Shown here one piece after another: positions 36,375 through 46,128 of a DNA stretch of 56,115 bases. Every line of letters begins with the position of its first letter. The first letter of the stretch is position 1. The notes under the pieces are model-generated. The model saw nothing but the letters and a program-made list of their open reading frames with translations, did no database searches and was not told the origin of the DNA. A program made the position numbers and the translations under genes. Source of the DNA: Thiothrix caldifontis (GTDB taxonomy: Bacteria; Pseudomonadota; Gammaproteobacteria; Thiotrichales; Thiotrichaceae); assembly GCF_900107695.1 (NCBI RefSeq), contig NZ_FNQP01000007.1, positions 1 through 56,115 on the forward strand. The letters run 5' to 3'.

Positions 36375-37076
36375 ATGAATAAACATATCCTCATTGCCGA
36401 CGACGACCCCCACATCCGCGATGTGATTAGCTTTGCGCTGGAAAAAGCGGGGATGCAAGTCACCCAAGCTGAAGACGGGCGTCAAGCCTTGGATACCTTC
36501 CGCCAGCAGCCGGGTGATTTGTTGGTGCTCGATATTAATATGCCTGAACTGGATGGCTTGGAAGTGTGTCGCGAGATCCGCAAATTTTCGGATGTGCCAA
36601 TTTTATTCCTTTCCTCCCGTGATGATGAGATTGATCGGATTCTAGGGTTAGAGATTGGTGGGGATGATTACGTTACCAAGCCTTTTAGCCCGCGCGAATT
36701 AGTGGCGCGGATTAATGTCATCCTGAAGCGTACACAACAGCACAGCAAACCCGTGACTGAACCAGAGCATGGCAGCAGCATCCGTTACGGTAAACTCAGT
36801 ATTCAACCAGAGCAGCATACTGCCAGTTGGGGTGGAGCATCCTTAAGCCTAACCGCCACTGAGTTTGCTATGTTGCAACTGTTTGCCCGTCAGCCAACCC
36901 GTGTATTTAGTCGCGATAGCATCATGGGTAATGCTTACGATGGCAATGTGTATGTGAGTGATCGTACCATCGACAGCCATATCCGTCACATACGTCAGAA
37001 ATTTGCCGATGTTGGGTGTGATAATGTGATTGAAACAGTACACGGAGTGGGTTATAAACTTGCCACATGCCAATAA
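36375..37076 (+). CDS. OmpR-type response regulator
   Basis: 233 residues from the ATG at 36375. The receiver domain has the acidic pair D9-D10-D11, phosphoacceptor D53 in VLDINMP and K102 in GGDDYVTKPF. The C-terminal winged-helix domain includes LSLTATEFAMLQLF, then VSDRTIDSHIRHIRQKF and VIETVHGVGYKL. It overlaps the histidine-kinase gene by ten bases, so the pair is coupled. No ribosome site precedes the ATG. The receiver resembles CreB, but the target genes are unknown. Confidence 0.92.
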   Translation: MNKHILIADDDPHIRDVISFALEKAGMQVTQAEDGRQALDTFRQQPGDLLVLDINMPELDGLEVCREIRKFSDVPILFLSSRDDEIDRILGLEIGGDDYVTKPFSPRELVARINVILKRTQQHSKPVTEPEHGSSIRYGKLSIQPEQHTASWGGASLSLTATEFAMLQLFARQPTRVFSRDSIMGNAYDGNVYVSDRTIDSHIRHIRQKFADVGCDNVIETVHGVGYKLATCQ

Positions 37077-38695
37077 ATGCTCGTTTGCCTCTGCCACGCA
37101 AAACCTTATTCAGGTTACGGAGTATTTTGCTCTTGGTGATGTTAGCGGTGTTAGCATTGCCACTGGGTGGATTATATTTTTTCCGTATTTACGAAAATGA
37201 ATTGGTACAACAAACTGAGCTGGAACTGATTTCACAATCTGCCGCATTAGCTGCTACCTTTCGGCAATTAGTGCGTGAACAGCAGCATGAAAACCATTAC
37301 GGTTACATTCAATTTTCTCATTCACTGACACTGCCAGACCCGCCTTATACCGAAGAACAGCCTAGCAATGATACTTTCTATACGCCCGTAACGCCGAGTG
37401 TTGACTTGATTGCGCCTATTGCACCGCCTCGCCCCGAAGCTCGTCCCAGCACTCAAGCGGTTGACCCTCTAGCGCGTAAAATTGGCGAAAAAATGAATCA
37501 GATTTTGCGTGATACGCAGCAAGTGACACTCTCTGGTATTCGTCTTTTGGATGCCAATGGCACGGTCATTGCCGGGCGCGAAGAGGTGGGGTTGTCACTG
37601 GCGCATGTTGCAGAGGTGAAACAAGCCTTACAAGGCAAATACGCGAGCCTGATTCGCCAACGCATTTCTGACGAACCGCCGCCACCGTTGTATTCTATCA
37701 GTCGGGGTAGCCAAATTCGGGTGTTTACCGCCTTTCCGATTATTGAAAATGAGCGGTTGCAAGGGGTTCTACTGCTCTCGCGTACCCCAACTAACATTAT
37801 CAAACACCTGTATGCCAACAAGGGGATTGTTTTCATTGCCACCTTCAGCTTGTTGGTATTGGCAGTTTTACTGATTTTGTTGGTGTCTTCCACTATTTCG
37901 CGCCCCATTCGTGAACTGTTGAAGCAAACAGAACGGGTACGCCAAGGCGAGCAACGCGAAGTGGAACCCATCCAAAATCCGGTTACGAAGGAAGTGGCGC
38001 AATTGTCAGAAAGTTTTGCGGGAATGTCGCACGCCTTAGCGGAACGCTCCGATTATATTCGCCGTTTTGCTACCCATGTATCACACGAGTTCAAAACTCC
38101 CCTGACCGCGATGCAAGGCGCTTTGGAGTTGCTGCATGATCACATGGATACCATGCCGCCAGAACGCCGTGAAAAATTCATCCAGAATCTGTTGGCCGAT
38201 ACGCAGCGTCTCAAACAATTGGTCAACCGTCTGTTGGATTTGGCACGTGCTGATGCATTGGAGACTCGTAAAGAAATCAGTACCTTGCCTGCTCTGTTCA
38301 AGGCATTGAGCAACCGTTATCGAGAGCGGGGGTTGTTGGTGCAGATCCACAATACCTTATTGAATACCCCACTGGCGATTGCCCCCGATGCCTTAGAAAC
38401 CATCGTTATCAACCTGTTCGATAACAGCTTGCAGCACGGTGCGAGTCGCATGGATGTGTATACCCATGGTACAGGTGACACGTTATGTTTGCGGCTACAT
38501 GACAATGGCGAAGGCATTTCCCCTGCTAATCGTGACAAAATATTTACTCCCTTTTTCACCACTAAACGCACTAAAGGGGGAACGGGTTTAGGACTAGAAA
38601 TCGTGGCTTCTATCCTTAAAGCGTATGGCGGCAGTATTCGGCTGGGAGATGCTGCACAGGGGGCGGAGTTTATTATTGAGCTACCGTTAAGCTAA
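37067..38695 (+). CDS. Sensor histidine kinase
   Basis: 542 residues. Membrane segments at about 16-40 and 252-276 bracket a periplasmic sensor region of some 210 residues that includes a Pro-rich stretch. A HAMP-like linker follows, then the H box THVSHEFKTPLTAMQGALEL with H340, an N box (INLFDNSLQHG) and a G box (GGTGLGLEIV). The domain order matches CreC-like kinases. It would phosphorylate the response regulator encoded just upstream. The C-terminal IIELPLS is typical. Confidence 0.92.
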   Translation: MPINARLPLPRKTLFRLRSILLLVMLAVLALPLGGLYFFRIYENELVQQTELELISQSAALAATFRQLVREQQHENHYGYIQFSHSLTLPDPPYTEEQPSNDTFYTPVTPSVDLIAPIAPPRPEARPSTQAVDPLARKIGEKMNQILRDTQQVTLSGIRLLDANGTVIAGREEVGLSLAHVAEVKQALQGKYASLIRQRISDEPPPPLYSISRGSQIRVFTAFPIIENERLQGVLLLSRTPTNIIKHLYANKGIVFIATFSLLVLAVLLILLVSSTISRPIRELLKQTERVRQGEQREVEPIQNPVTKEVAQLSESFAGMSHALAERSDYIRRFATHVSHEFKTPLTAMQGALELLHDHMDTMPPERREKFIQNLLADTQRLKQLVNRLLDLARADALETRKEISTLPALFKALSNRYRERGLLVQIHNTLLNTPLAIAPDALETIVINLFDNSLQHGASRMDVYTHGTGDTLCLRLHDNGEGISPANRDKIFTPFFTTKRTKGGTGLGLEIVASILKAYGGSIRLGDAAQGAEFIIELPLS

Positions 38696-38855
38696 AGACT
38701 ATAGGCTTAGTGCCCATTGTTTAACAACGTTGCAGCAATGCAATCGCTTCGGTGGAAAATTCAAATGCATAACAACTCCTTTAGGGATAATTCCGAAGAG
38801 GACGTATACAATACACCTCTACAGCGGATGATTTTTCGTAGGGGCGTGTTGCATC

Positions 38856-38981
38856 TTAGTAAGTGCGTCGGATTCTAGCTTTCATGCGATTCACCAGCGG
38901 AAACAGCAACAATAACGCTCCACCCGGCAACGTCAGTGCCAGCAGGAACAACAGGATTTTCGGTGAACGTTGGATCTTCAT
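38856..38981 (-). CDS. Small single-span membrane protein
   Basis: 41 residues from the ATG at 38981, with GGAG upstream at a generous distance. It has an N-terminal KIQRSPK and one hydrophobic segment (ILLFLLALTLPGGALLLLF), then a basic tail, so it looks like a small inner-membrane protein. It lies in a 457-base gap between the kinase and the decayed DUF4424 gene; the remaining bases show no other gene. A longer upstream reading is possible but has no better start. Confidence 0.4.
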   Translation of the reverse strand: MKIQRSPKILLFLLALTLPGGALLLLFPLVNRMKARIRRTY

Positions 38982-39152
38982 GTCGGGTTCGTCTCCGTCA
39001 CGAGCCGCAAGAATGCCATCAAGGCTTCTAGAATATGACAAGTGTTTGCAGGAATGGTGCAGATGCTTAGGATTTGCTGCGCTTGATGGCTGCGGGTTAT
39101 GCTGAGCTGCCTGATCCTGTTGAATCAGAAAAACTCACGAGGGCTTTCCATA

Positions 39153-39943
39153 ATGACCACTAAACACGCTGTTTTCAGCCTACTGTTGTGCGGGTGTACC
39201 ACTGCCGCCGTTGCTAACGATTCCACTGCCACACTGGGAGCAGGTGGAATTGAATTCACGAAAAATGCGTCGATTGCGATGGAACAGGAAGACTTGTTCA
39301 TCAGCACCGAACAGATTCGGGTGAAGTACATTTTTCGCAATAACAGTGCGCAAGACATCACTACGCGGGTCGCGTTTCCCGTACCTGAATTCCCCGAAAA
39401 CCCCGACGGTGATATTGCGATGGACACGCACTCGGATAACCCGCTGCTATTTGCGGTGCAAGTCGATGATCAGCCGAAAACTTTTGAAACCGAAGTGAAA
39501 AAAATGCTGGACAGATCAAGCTGACACACCATTGGATGCAAACCTTTCCGGCTGGCAAAACCTTGGTTGTTAGTCACCAATACCGCCCCGTGGTGGGTGG
39601 CGAAGCTGGTTTTTGGTTTGAGGGGGACGAACGTACCTCCCGCATCAAAAACTACTGTATCGAGCCTGATTTGCTGAAATGGATTGAGAAAAACCATCAA
39701 CCTGATAACGGCAAAAGCCTGTCACCGCATTTTGTGGATTACATCCTCACCACGGGCGCGAATTGGCAAGGTGCAATCGGTAAATTTCGCCTCACGCTGC
39801 AAAAGCAAGCTGTCAATGACCGCGTGACTTTTTGTGGAGAGGGTTTGAAGAAAGTGGATGCGAAAACGTTCGTGATGGAAAAGACCAATTTTGCGCCGCA
39901 GAGCGATTTACGCATTTTATTTTTGCAGCAGAACTCACTGTGA
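39153..39943 (+). pseudogene. Decayed DUF4424-family gene
   Basis: The first part (ATG 39153 to TGA 39522) encodes a signal peptide and the family's N-terminal NDSTATLGAGGIEF, EQIRVKYIFRNNSAQDI and a central VAFPVPEFPEN. The second part, in a different frame from about 39512 to 39943, encodes the C-terminal WMQTFPAGKTLVV, IPHVDYILTTGANW-like (SPHFVDYILTTGANW) and VTFCGEGLKKVDAKT segments. About 100 residues of the central region are missing between them, so this looks like an internal deletion with a frame change rather than a single base slip. Both halves match DUF4424 (secreted, unknown role) from memory of the family. Confidence 0.75.
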
Positions 39944-40057
39944 GCATGAGCAGAAGCCCACAGACTCATGGTATTTTCTGCACGTGATGGTGGTTTAACC
40001 TGTTTGGCCTGCTTGTGGCGGGCTGGTTGCACGCCTGTCTAAAATTAGCAGTGGTCA

Positions 40058-40534
40058 TTAGGTTTCGGTTTGTATCAAGGGGGTGAACACCGCACGAGTC
40101 AGACTTTGCAAGTCTTGCGGGGCAAGCTCGATTTCTAGCCCACGCCGCCCCGCACTGACGTAAATAGCAGGAAATGACAGGGCAGATGCGTCGATAAAGG
40201 TTTTCAGCAGTTTCTTTTGCCCCAGTGGGCTGACGCCGCCGAGCACGTAGCCAGTAGTACGAGCAACCCATGCTTTGTCTGCCATGTCGGCTTTTTTGGC
40301 GTGGGCAGCTTTGGCAATGTGCTTCATGCTGAGCATAGCGGCGACTGGCACGATACCGACGGCGAGTTCTTTGCCATCCAAGCTCACGACTAGCGTTTTG
40401 AAAACTTGGGTGGGTGGCAGGCCGAGTTTTTCGGCGGCTTCCAACCCGTAGGATTCGCTGGCGGGGTCGTGGGTGTATTCGTGTACCTTGAAGGCTATGT
40501 TGGCTTTTTTGGCGAGGTTGATGGCAGGGGTCAT
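40058..40534 (-). CDS. ybaK: Cys-tRNA(Pro)/Cys-tRNA(Cys) deacylase, YbaK family
   Basis: 158 residues, the family's usual length. Catalytic lysine K46 sits in VFKTLVV; the rest of the fold includes GIVPVAAMLSMKHIAKA, ARTTGYVLGGVSPLGQKK and SAGRRGLEIELAPQDL. YbaK frees proline tRNA mischarged with cysteine. It diverges from the thioredoxin gene. Confidence 0.9.
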   Translation of the reverse strand: MTPAINLAKKANIAFKVHEYTHDPASESYGLEAAEKLGLPPTQVFKTLVVSLDGKELAVGIVPVAAMLSMKHIAKAAHAKKADMADKAWVARTTGYVLGGVSPLGQKKLLKTFIDASALSFPAIYVSAGRRGLEIELAPQDLQSLTRAVFTPLIQTET

Positions 40535-40645
40535 GGGTTAATGTCCTTCGCTATAATGTCCATTGGCAGAATGGTACAGGCTATAAGGTTTATTCTACAA
40601 TTAGCAGGAACTCCCATCCCGCCCAGAATAATTAAGGAACACGCT

Positions 40646-41104
40646 ATGCACCTCGCCATTCTCACCGCTATTGTGGTTGCCACCTTTACTTTCCTGATTG
40701 TCAGGTCGCTGCGTCGCTCAAAGCAGGTAGAGCTTCCCGATAACCGTAGTAACCATGAAGCCTTCGTCAATGCCGATGAATTCGACGCAATGGTGCTGGA
40801 AACCTCCCACAAAACGCCGGTCATGGTCGATTTCTATGCCGAATGGTGTGGCCCTTGCCGGAATCTAACTCCACTATTGGCTAGATTTGCCGATGATTAC
40901 CAAGGCGCTTTTCTGCTGGCGAAAGTGGATGTGGATAAAAATGAGCAACTGAGCCAGCGCTTCGGTATCCGTGCCATGCCGACGGTGCTGCTGTTCCGGG
41001 ATGGGGAATGCGTGGAACGTTTTACGGGGGCAAAACTGCCGCATAGCATCCAGTACATCCTGACGAAACACGGGATTCATGAACCGAAAGCCATGCAAAG
41101 CTGA
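40646..41104 (+). CDS. Membrane-anchored thioredoxin-like protein
   Basis: 152 residues from the ATG at 40646, with AAGGAA upstream. A hydrophobic segment (3-20) is followed by a basic RSLRRSKQ, suggesting the thioredoxin domain faces the cytoplasm. The domain (residues 38-145) has the redox motif W67-CGPC (C68, C71) in VDFYAEWCGPC, plus KVDVDKNEQLSQRFGIRAM with the cis-Pro in AMPTVLLF. It should reduce disulfides near the inner membrane. It is monocistronic. Confidence 0.88.
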   Translation: MHLAILTAIVVATFTFLIVRSLRRSKQVELPDNRSNHEAFVNADEFDAMVLETSHKTPVMVDFYAEWCGPCRNLTPLLARFADDYQGAFLLAKVDVDKNEQLSQRFGIRAMPTVLLFRDGECVERFTGAKLPHSIQYILTKHGIHEPKAMQS

Positions 41105-41126
41105 GTTGCTACAGACTACACAGGCG

Positions 41127-41315
41127 TTATTTCCCAGGGCAGGGGGCAAATTCGCAATGTGGGCCGACCCGGCCTACCGCACTGCCATCCGGGCAGAGTT
41201 TGGCTTCCATAGTGCACATGACCTGATCATCGGCAAGCGGCTTGGCAACTTCATGGTAACAGCCTGTCAGAGCGGCAAGCGCGAACAACAGCGCGGCTGG
41301 GAACAGATATTTCAT
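41127..41315 (-). CDS. Small cysteine-containing lipoprotein
   Basis: 62 residues. The signal peptide ends in lipobox LTGCYHE. The short mature part has four cysteines (MCTMEAKLC, then PHCEFAPCPG), which may form two disulfide bridges. It is convergent with the thioredoxin gene. No function known. Confidence 0.65.
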   Translation of the reverse strand: MKYLFPAALLFALAALTGCYHEVAKPLADDQVMCTMEAKLCPDGSAVGRVGPHCEFAPCPGK

Positions 41316-41387
41316 GGTGGTTTCCTCCGGTGGATGGATTAGTGTTGCTGGATCGGTTTCAGGCCACTGGCAAGTTTGACATCAGAC

Positions 41388-41909
41388 TCACTCAGGACTC
41401 CGCAGGCATTGCCGCCCCAGCGCATACATCAATACTAGCGCAAACACGCCAGTCAACACCCACTTCAAGCGGGCGCAGCTTGCCGCCAGCATGACCACGG
41501 TTGCGGGTAAGTCTGGCAGTTGCTTCAGTAGGTACAGCAAGTACATTTCCAGCACATTTTCACCGACATCCAGCACGCCTGCTACGGGCAATGCCCAGCG
41601 GGCCAGCGCAACCAGTGCGTCTGGCCAACCGGCGAACAAACTTGATCCCGCCCACAGATAACCGGATAGGGCATACGCAGCAATGAACAGAAAGTCGAGC
41701 GGGAAATGGTCGGCGAAGGCATCTTGTTGATCTTTTTCCCATTGGTTAAGGATGCAACAGAAAGCATCGGGGGTGGATGCCAACTGCAAGCTCATGACTT
41801 CGCTGGTAGATGGCATGGGGGGCAACTTTATTACCACCAGCAGCGTGAGTGCCAGCAACAGGGTCAGCCAGCGTAGCCATGTGAGGGTTTTGGGGGCGGG
41901 ATGGTTCAT
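41388..41909 (-). CDS. Membrane protein coupled to the TIR gene
   Basis: 173 residues from the ATG at 41909, which overlaps the TGA of the upstream LRR-Roc-TIR gene (ATGA). About four hydrophobic segments occur (8-28, 75-95, 105-125, 145-165). No enzyme or transporter motif. Tight coupling to an immune-type gene suggests it is part of that system, perhaps as a membrane effector or anchor, but no motif shows it. A longer in-frame reading upstream overlaps the TIR gene more and is less likely. Confidence 0.65.
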   Translation of the reverse strand: MNHPAPKTLTWLRWLTLLLALTLLVVIKLPPMPSTSEVMSLQLASTPDAFCCILNQWEKDQQDAFADHFPLDFLFIAAYALSGYLWAGSSLFAGWPDALVALARWALPVAGVLDVGENVLEMYLLYLLKQLPDLPATVVMLAASCARLKWVLTGVFALVLMYALGRQCLRSPE

Positions 41910-44455
41910 GTTTTTAGCAGATTTTCGACTTGTTTGCGGATGCCTTGTTGTACGTCTGCCCAAAATTTATCGGGGCTGCTCCAGTCACACAGCGGTTTGC
42001 CGTCGGTGGGCAGGGCAACGTGGTTGCCAATCTGATAGGTGTGCCAGTCGGCAGTGTCGCGGATGATGATGGGGATGACAATATTCTGGTTTTGTTCGTA
42101 TTGTTTCAGGGCGATTTCCATTTCATGGCTGAAACAGTAGTCAGAATCGACAAAATCCGGGCTGATCAGCAGCACCACAATATCAGCGACTTCCAGTTGT
42201 TGCAGGATTTTGTCGTGTACTTGTTCGCCTGCCAGCAGGTTGCGGTCGTGCCACGGCTCTAACATCGGGTATTGCCGCTTGATGGCTTTCAGACGCTTGT
42301 CCAGCTCTTCGCGGTAGGGCTTTTCATCTTCATGGGCGTAGGAAATGAATAGCTTGACGGTTTTGCTTGTGGGTTTGATTTCATCTAGTAGTGTGGGCAT
42401 TTGTGGGTTTTCCTCGCATTCAGGTGGTTGGGCGCGTTCTTCGCTGCCCTTCCGCAGGAACTCTTGATAGCGGTGGTGCGGGCTGATTTCACTCACCAGT
42501 TTGCGTAAGGCGTACACCAAGGGGGCAAGCTGATTGCCGCGCAAGTGGAAGCTGAGTTGCCCTTGGGTGGATTGTTTTTTGTCGCGGTACGCGCATTCGA
42601 GTAATACCTGCCCGTATTCGGTGTTGCAGAAAATGCCGGTGCGCCACGGTTCGCCCTGATAGGTTTCGCCTAAACTCAGGATGATGCGTTCGATGATGCT
42701 GCGGTGGAGGAATGGGTATTCGATGTCGAGTTGCCAATCCGTAGCGTTTTTCTGCCATGCAGAACGGGTTGGGATGTCTTCGGGTAACAGCGCGGGGATG
42801 ATGAAGGTGCGTTCGGCAAATGGCGTGTCATGTTTGCGGTTGGGTTCGTAGCAGATTCCGCAATTACGCATAAAGTCGAGATAAATTTCCCGCTCTGTTT
42901 CATCCACTTCAGGCCAAACTGTCTTCGCATGTCTGCTTTTGAAACGTCCTTTTAGATCGTCTTCAATAAAGCTGCGCTGGTCTTTTGGGTCAAAGACTCG
43001 GTACGCCGCTTCAATTACCCAGTTTTGATCGAGGATGATCTGATCCTGAAATGCGCCTCTCTGATAAAACAGTACGCCAGTTTTGTGTAGATAGCCTGCG
43101 AACCATTCGGCATGACCGACGCCTGCCTTGATACAAAGTTGTTTGAAGTGGGCAAAGGGGATGGTTTTCTGATCGAGTTGCTTTAGCTCACGTTGTACTT
43201 GTAGCCATGAGATTGGTAGCTCCACGCAAGCTTGTAGTTTGGGATCTTGCAGAACTTCCTTAATTGCACCCTCCAACATATACATGCCTTGATATTTCAG
43301 AGCAGAAATTTTGACAAATTCGCGTATTTGTCCGTAACCGGGAACATCAGAGGCAAGGTCAAGAGGTTCGAGTGGTAGTTTGTTAAATTGGTCAATCTGG
43401 TTTTTGACGACAATAACTTGGCTATTTGGAGCTAAATCGTGGATCAACTCTAGCCAATAGCTGACGGGATGGCGGGTTTCATCTGAGTGTTCTTCGGTTT
43501 CTTCTGCCCACAGCAACAGGTAGAGGCAATCGTCAGATAGGAACAAGCGGTGGGTGGCGTGATATATCTCCTGCCCGCCGAAATCCCAAAGCTGCAAGGT
43601 AATGGGTTCATCTTCACCATCCAGTGCTTGCTGGATTTCCTTGATGACAATGCCGTGGGTGGATTTGAACGGTTCGCTGGGAGCGCGTTTGTATTCCAGT
43701 GCGTCAGCCAGCGTGGTTTTGCCGACCCGACCGTTGCCGACTAGCTGGACTTTGAGTTGCTGTTGTTTCTCAGCGCCGTTGGTGAGGTCTTGCCAATAGT
43801 TTCTGAGGTTGTCCGCACAGTCATCAGATTTATGATCACCCAAGAGCACTGTTGGTATCCCAACAACTGGATTATCATATAAAGTCAACTCCTCAAGCTG
43901 ATACTCCATAATAAAAGGATATATTGATGACAGTTCACTGATGTTATTGCTGCAACAGCGAAGATTTAATAGATCTGGTAAGTTTACCAAAGTCAACTCA
44001 TCAATATTATTAAAGCTACAATCTAATATTAATAAACTGTTTAAATTCATCAGAGATAGTTTTTGTAACGAATTATACCAACAGTAAAGCCTTTCTAAGC
44101 GAGAAAAGTTATTCAGAAACGAGAGGTCGCTAACATTGTTACCACTACAATCCAGCTCCTGTAAATTTTCCAAGCTCCCCAATATAGACAAGTCATTGAT
44201 TTTATTTTTATTACAGTAGAAGTGAGTCAAGTATTTTAGGCGAGTAATTTTTTCAGAAATCTTTTCAATCTTCCCCCACTCCATTATCTGATGTATCCAA
44301 GAAAATGAAATATCCAGTTTTTCCAGCCACGTCAGCTCAAACACCTGTTCCGGTATTTCTTCCAAACCAAGCCCGCTCAAATCGAGCACGGGCGCACGGG
44401 TACGGCGGCATTCTTCGATGCGTTCGAGGGCAATTTCCAACGGAGTCATAGACAT
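41906..44455 (-). CDS. LRR-Roc/COR GTPase-TIR protein
   Basis: 849 residues. Residues 20-200 hold about seven leucine-rich repeats (e.g. LQELDCSGNNVSDLSFL). Residues 233-400 form a Roc GTPase with P-loop VGNGRVGKTTLA (240-248) and Walker B-like LWDFGGQEIY. Residues 400-650 look like the COR dimerisation module. A TIR domain takes residues 700-849 (LFISYAHEDEKPYREELD), with a probable catalytic Glu near 778 in CFSHEME. This order, known from LRRK/ROCO-type prokaryotic proteins, suggests a ligand-sensing immune or signalling protein that may consume NAD+. Codon use and base content match the host moderately well. Confidence 0.87.
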   Translation of the reverse strand: MSMTPLEIALERIEECRRTRAPVLDLSGLGLEEIPEQVFELTWLEKLDISFSWIHQIMEWGKIEKISEKITRLKYLTHFYCNKNKINDLSILGSLENLQELDCSGNNVSDLSFLNNFSRLERLYCWYNSLQKLSLMNLNSLLILDCSFNNIDELTLVNLPDLLNLRCCSNNISELSSIYPFIMEYQLEELTLYDNPVVGIPTVLLGDHKSDDCADNLRNYWQDLTNGAEKQQQLKVQLVGNGRVGKTTLADALEYKRAPSEPFKSTHGIVIKEIQQALDGEDEPITLQLWDFGGQEIYHATHRLFLSDDCLYLLLWAEETEEHSDETRHPVSYWLELIHDLAPNSQVIVVKNQIDQFNKLPLEPLDLASDVPGYGQIREFVKISALKYQGMYMLEGAIKEVLQDPKLQACVELPISWLQVQRELKQLDQKTIPFAHFKQLCIKAGVGHAEWFAGYLHKTGVLFYQRGAFQDQIILDQNWVIEAAYRVFDPKDQRSFIEDDLKGRFKSRHAKTVWPEVDETEREIYLDFMRNCGICYEPNRKHDTPFAERTFIIPALLPEDIPTRSAWQKNATDWQLDIEYPFLHRSIIERIILSLGETYQGEPWRTGIFCNTEYGQVLLECAYRDKKQSTQGQLSFHLRGNQLAPLVYALRKLVSEISPHHRYQEFLRKGSEERAQPPECEENPQMPTLLDEIKPTSKTVKLFISYAHEDEKPYREELDKRLKAIKRQYPMLEPWHDRNLLAGEQVHDKILQQLEVADIVVLLISPDFVDSDYCFSHEMEIALKQYEQNQNIVIPIIIRDTADWHTYQIGNHVALPTDGKPLCDWSSPDKFWADVQQGIRKQVENLLKT

Positions 44456-44728
44456 GGCGGGTCAGGCATAAGAGATGATGACTGGATAGTAACCGGAACA
44501 GCAAGGGCGTTCAAACAAGTGGCACGCTCCTCTTGCTCCGCCCCTGACAAAGGGAAGCTGGGAGGGGTTTCTTCATCAGGGTAGCAATTGTTGATTAAGT
44601 GCATTGTTATCTGACAATCATTTAATCTGTCATGTATACTTCCCACACCATAGAATACATATTATTCATAACATTAATCTTAACAAGATTAGCTAAATTT
44701 ATTTTTGTTAGAATCTGAGGTTTTCTGA

Positions 44729-45427
44729 ATGAAACGTTTAGTTTTACCAGTGTTAATTGGTGTGGTTTTGTCTGGCTGTGCTACTGTGCCCAAACAATCG
44801 TTTAACGCAGCGGCAAATACCCACGTGAAAAAAGTTGCCGTTATCGCCCCACAGTCAGTGGAGAACATTGCTGTTGATATGGTATCGCACCCCGGTACAT
44901 CGTTTGGTTTGGTGGGCGGTTTAGTGGCTGCTGCGGATATGCACGCCAAAACAAGCAGTTACAACAATGCGCTGGGTAGCGCGAAAACCGACTGGAAAAG
45001 TTTCTCCCAACAACAGGTGGCTGACGAACTGAAAAAAAAGGGCTATGAGGTTGAAACCGTTGATATTCGTAAAAAAACCGACACGGATTACTTATCTAGC
45101 TACCCCAGCACGATGGCCGATGCATTTTTGGATTATCAATTACGTGTTACCCAATTAGCAGCGGGGCCAACCTCGAATTACATCCCAACAACTTCGATGA
45201 AAGTACGTTTGGTGGATGCCAAAAACCAAAAAATTCTGTACGAAGAGGCGCTGGTATCAGGCTTATCCAGTGATGCCAGCAATCAGACGATCAGTTTGTC
45301 TCCCGCCAACCCACAAGGCTACAAGGATATTGCCGAGCTAACCGCCCATGCACAGGAAAGCACCGCTGCCCTGAAACAGGGTATCCAGCAAATGGCACAG
45401 CGTATCGCCAGCGATTTGAAAAAATAA
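44729..45427 (+). CDS. Lipoprotein of unknown function
   Basis: 232 residues. The signal peptide ends in lipobox LSGCATV. The mature protein has a VAVIAPQSVENIAVDMV segment and a Gly-rich FGLVGGLVAAADM stretch, then a soluble alpha/beta region. It has TGAGG seven bases before the ATG and a possible promoter (TAGAAT near 44709). It is followed 12 bases later by a MalM-like lipoprotein gene, so the two are likely co-transcribed. Confidence 0.75.
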   Translation: MKRLVLPVLIGVVLSGCATVPKQSFNAAANTHVKKVAVIAPQSVENIAVDMVSHPGTSFGLVGGLVAAADMHAKTSSYNNALGSAKTDWKSFSQQQVADELKKKGYEVETVDIRKKTDTDYLSSYPSTMADAFLDYQLRVTQLAAGPTSNYIPTTSMKVRLVDAKNQKILYEEALVSGLSSDASNQTISLSPANPQGYKDIAELTAHAQESTAALKQGIQQMAQRIASDLKK

Positions 45428-45439
45428 CAAGGGAATGCC

Positions 45440-46057
45440 ATGAAAATCATTGAGGTGTTTGCCGCTGTGGCGCTGCTATCCGGTTGTGCGAATGTCGATT
45501 ACAAAGCCAATTTGCAGCAAGCGAGCGTCTGTTGTAACCAGCTTGCGGATATTCAATATTTGCCGCTGAGTTATGACAAACCGCTGGAAGCTGCTGTTGG
45601 CAGTAAGGAAACGCCCGTCCGCTTATTTGATGGCAGTAAAAGTTTCTTCCTCGCTGCGCAATTACCGGCATTTACCGCACCTTATGAAGTACAAATAACC
45701 AGTGAACCAGTGGGAACACAATTATTTGCGCCCCAAGGCTTATTGCTGAATGCTAACCATCAAGTAGTGCGCAAAATTCCGGCTTCTGCGTTCCAGTACA
45801 GCAATGGTTGGCTCAGCCATAAGTTTTTCCTGAATCGGGATGAAGGGTTACGCTACGTGGTTTTGTATGCAGCACAGGAGGAGGTCGGTAAAGCGCGTGA
45901 GCAGCGTCATGCCGCAGTCACCACCAGCCCAATAGTCGCTGGGGCTTATACCTTCCATTACAGTGTAGGAAATGATGTGCAAAACAAAATCACCTCAGCG
46001 GAAGGGGGCAAATTGACCCTGAAAGCGGTGACATACCAATTGCGGGATGCCAAGTAA
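45440..46057 (+). CDS. MalM-like lipoprotein
   Basis: 205 residues. The lipobox is LLSGCANV. Residues 30-200 follow the MalM family pattern: SVCCNQLADIQYLPLSY, GSKSFFLAAQLPAFTAPYEV, and a C-terminal GAYTFHYSVG. In E. coli MalM is a periplasmic protein of the maltose operon, but no maltose genes are here, so only the fold can be claimed. It is in an apparent operon with the previous lipoprotein. Confidence 0.7.
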   Translation: MKIIEVFAAVALLSGCANVDYKANLQQASVCCNQLADIQYLPLSYDKPLEAAVGSKETPVRLFDGSKSFFLAAQLPAFTAPYEVQITSEPVGTQLFAPQGLLLNANHQVVRKIPASAFQYSNGWLSHKFFLNRDEGLRYVVLYAAQEEVGKAREQRHAAVTTSPIVAGAYTFHYSVGNDVQNKITSAEGGKLTLKAVTYQLRDAK

Positions 46058-46098
46058 GGCGGAACGGGAACCGCTAACGTGACACGCCAAGGAAGTTA

Positions 46099-46128
46099 TT
46101 GGGGGCAACAAAGAATATTTTGCCCCAA
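46099..46128 (+). terminator. Stem-loop after the MalM-like gene
   Basis: TTGGGGGCAA pairs with TTGCCCCAA (one bulged G), loop of about 11 bases; 42 bases after the stop. There is no T-run, so termination is uncertain. The rest of the gap to 46352 shows no gene. Confidence 0.35.

Noticed and set aside
44446-44646. 66-codon - strand frame upstream of the LRR-TIR gene
   Set aside because: Overlaps that gene's start and has no ribosome site or resemblance to any protein.
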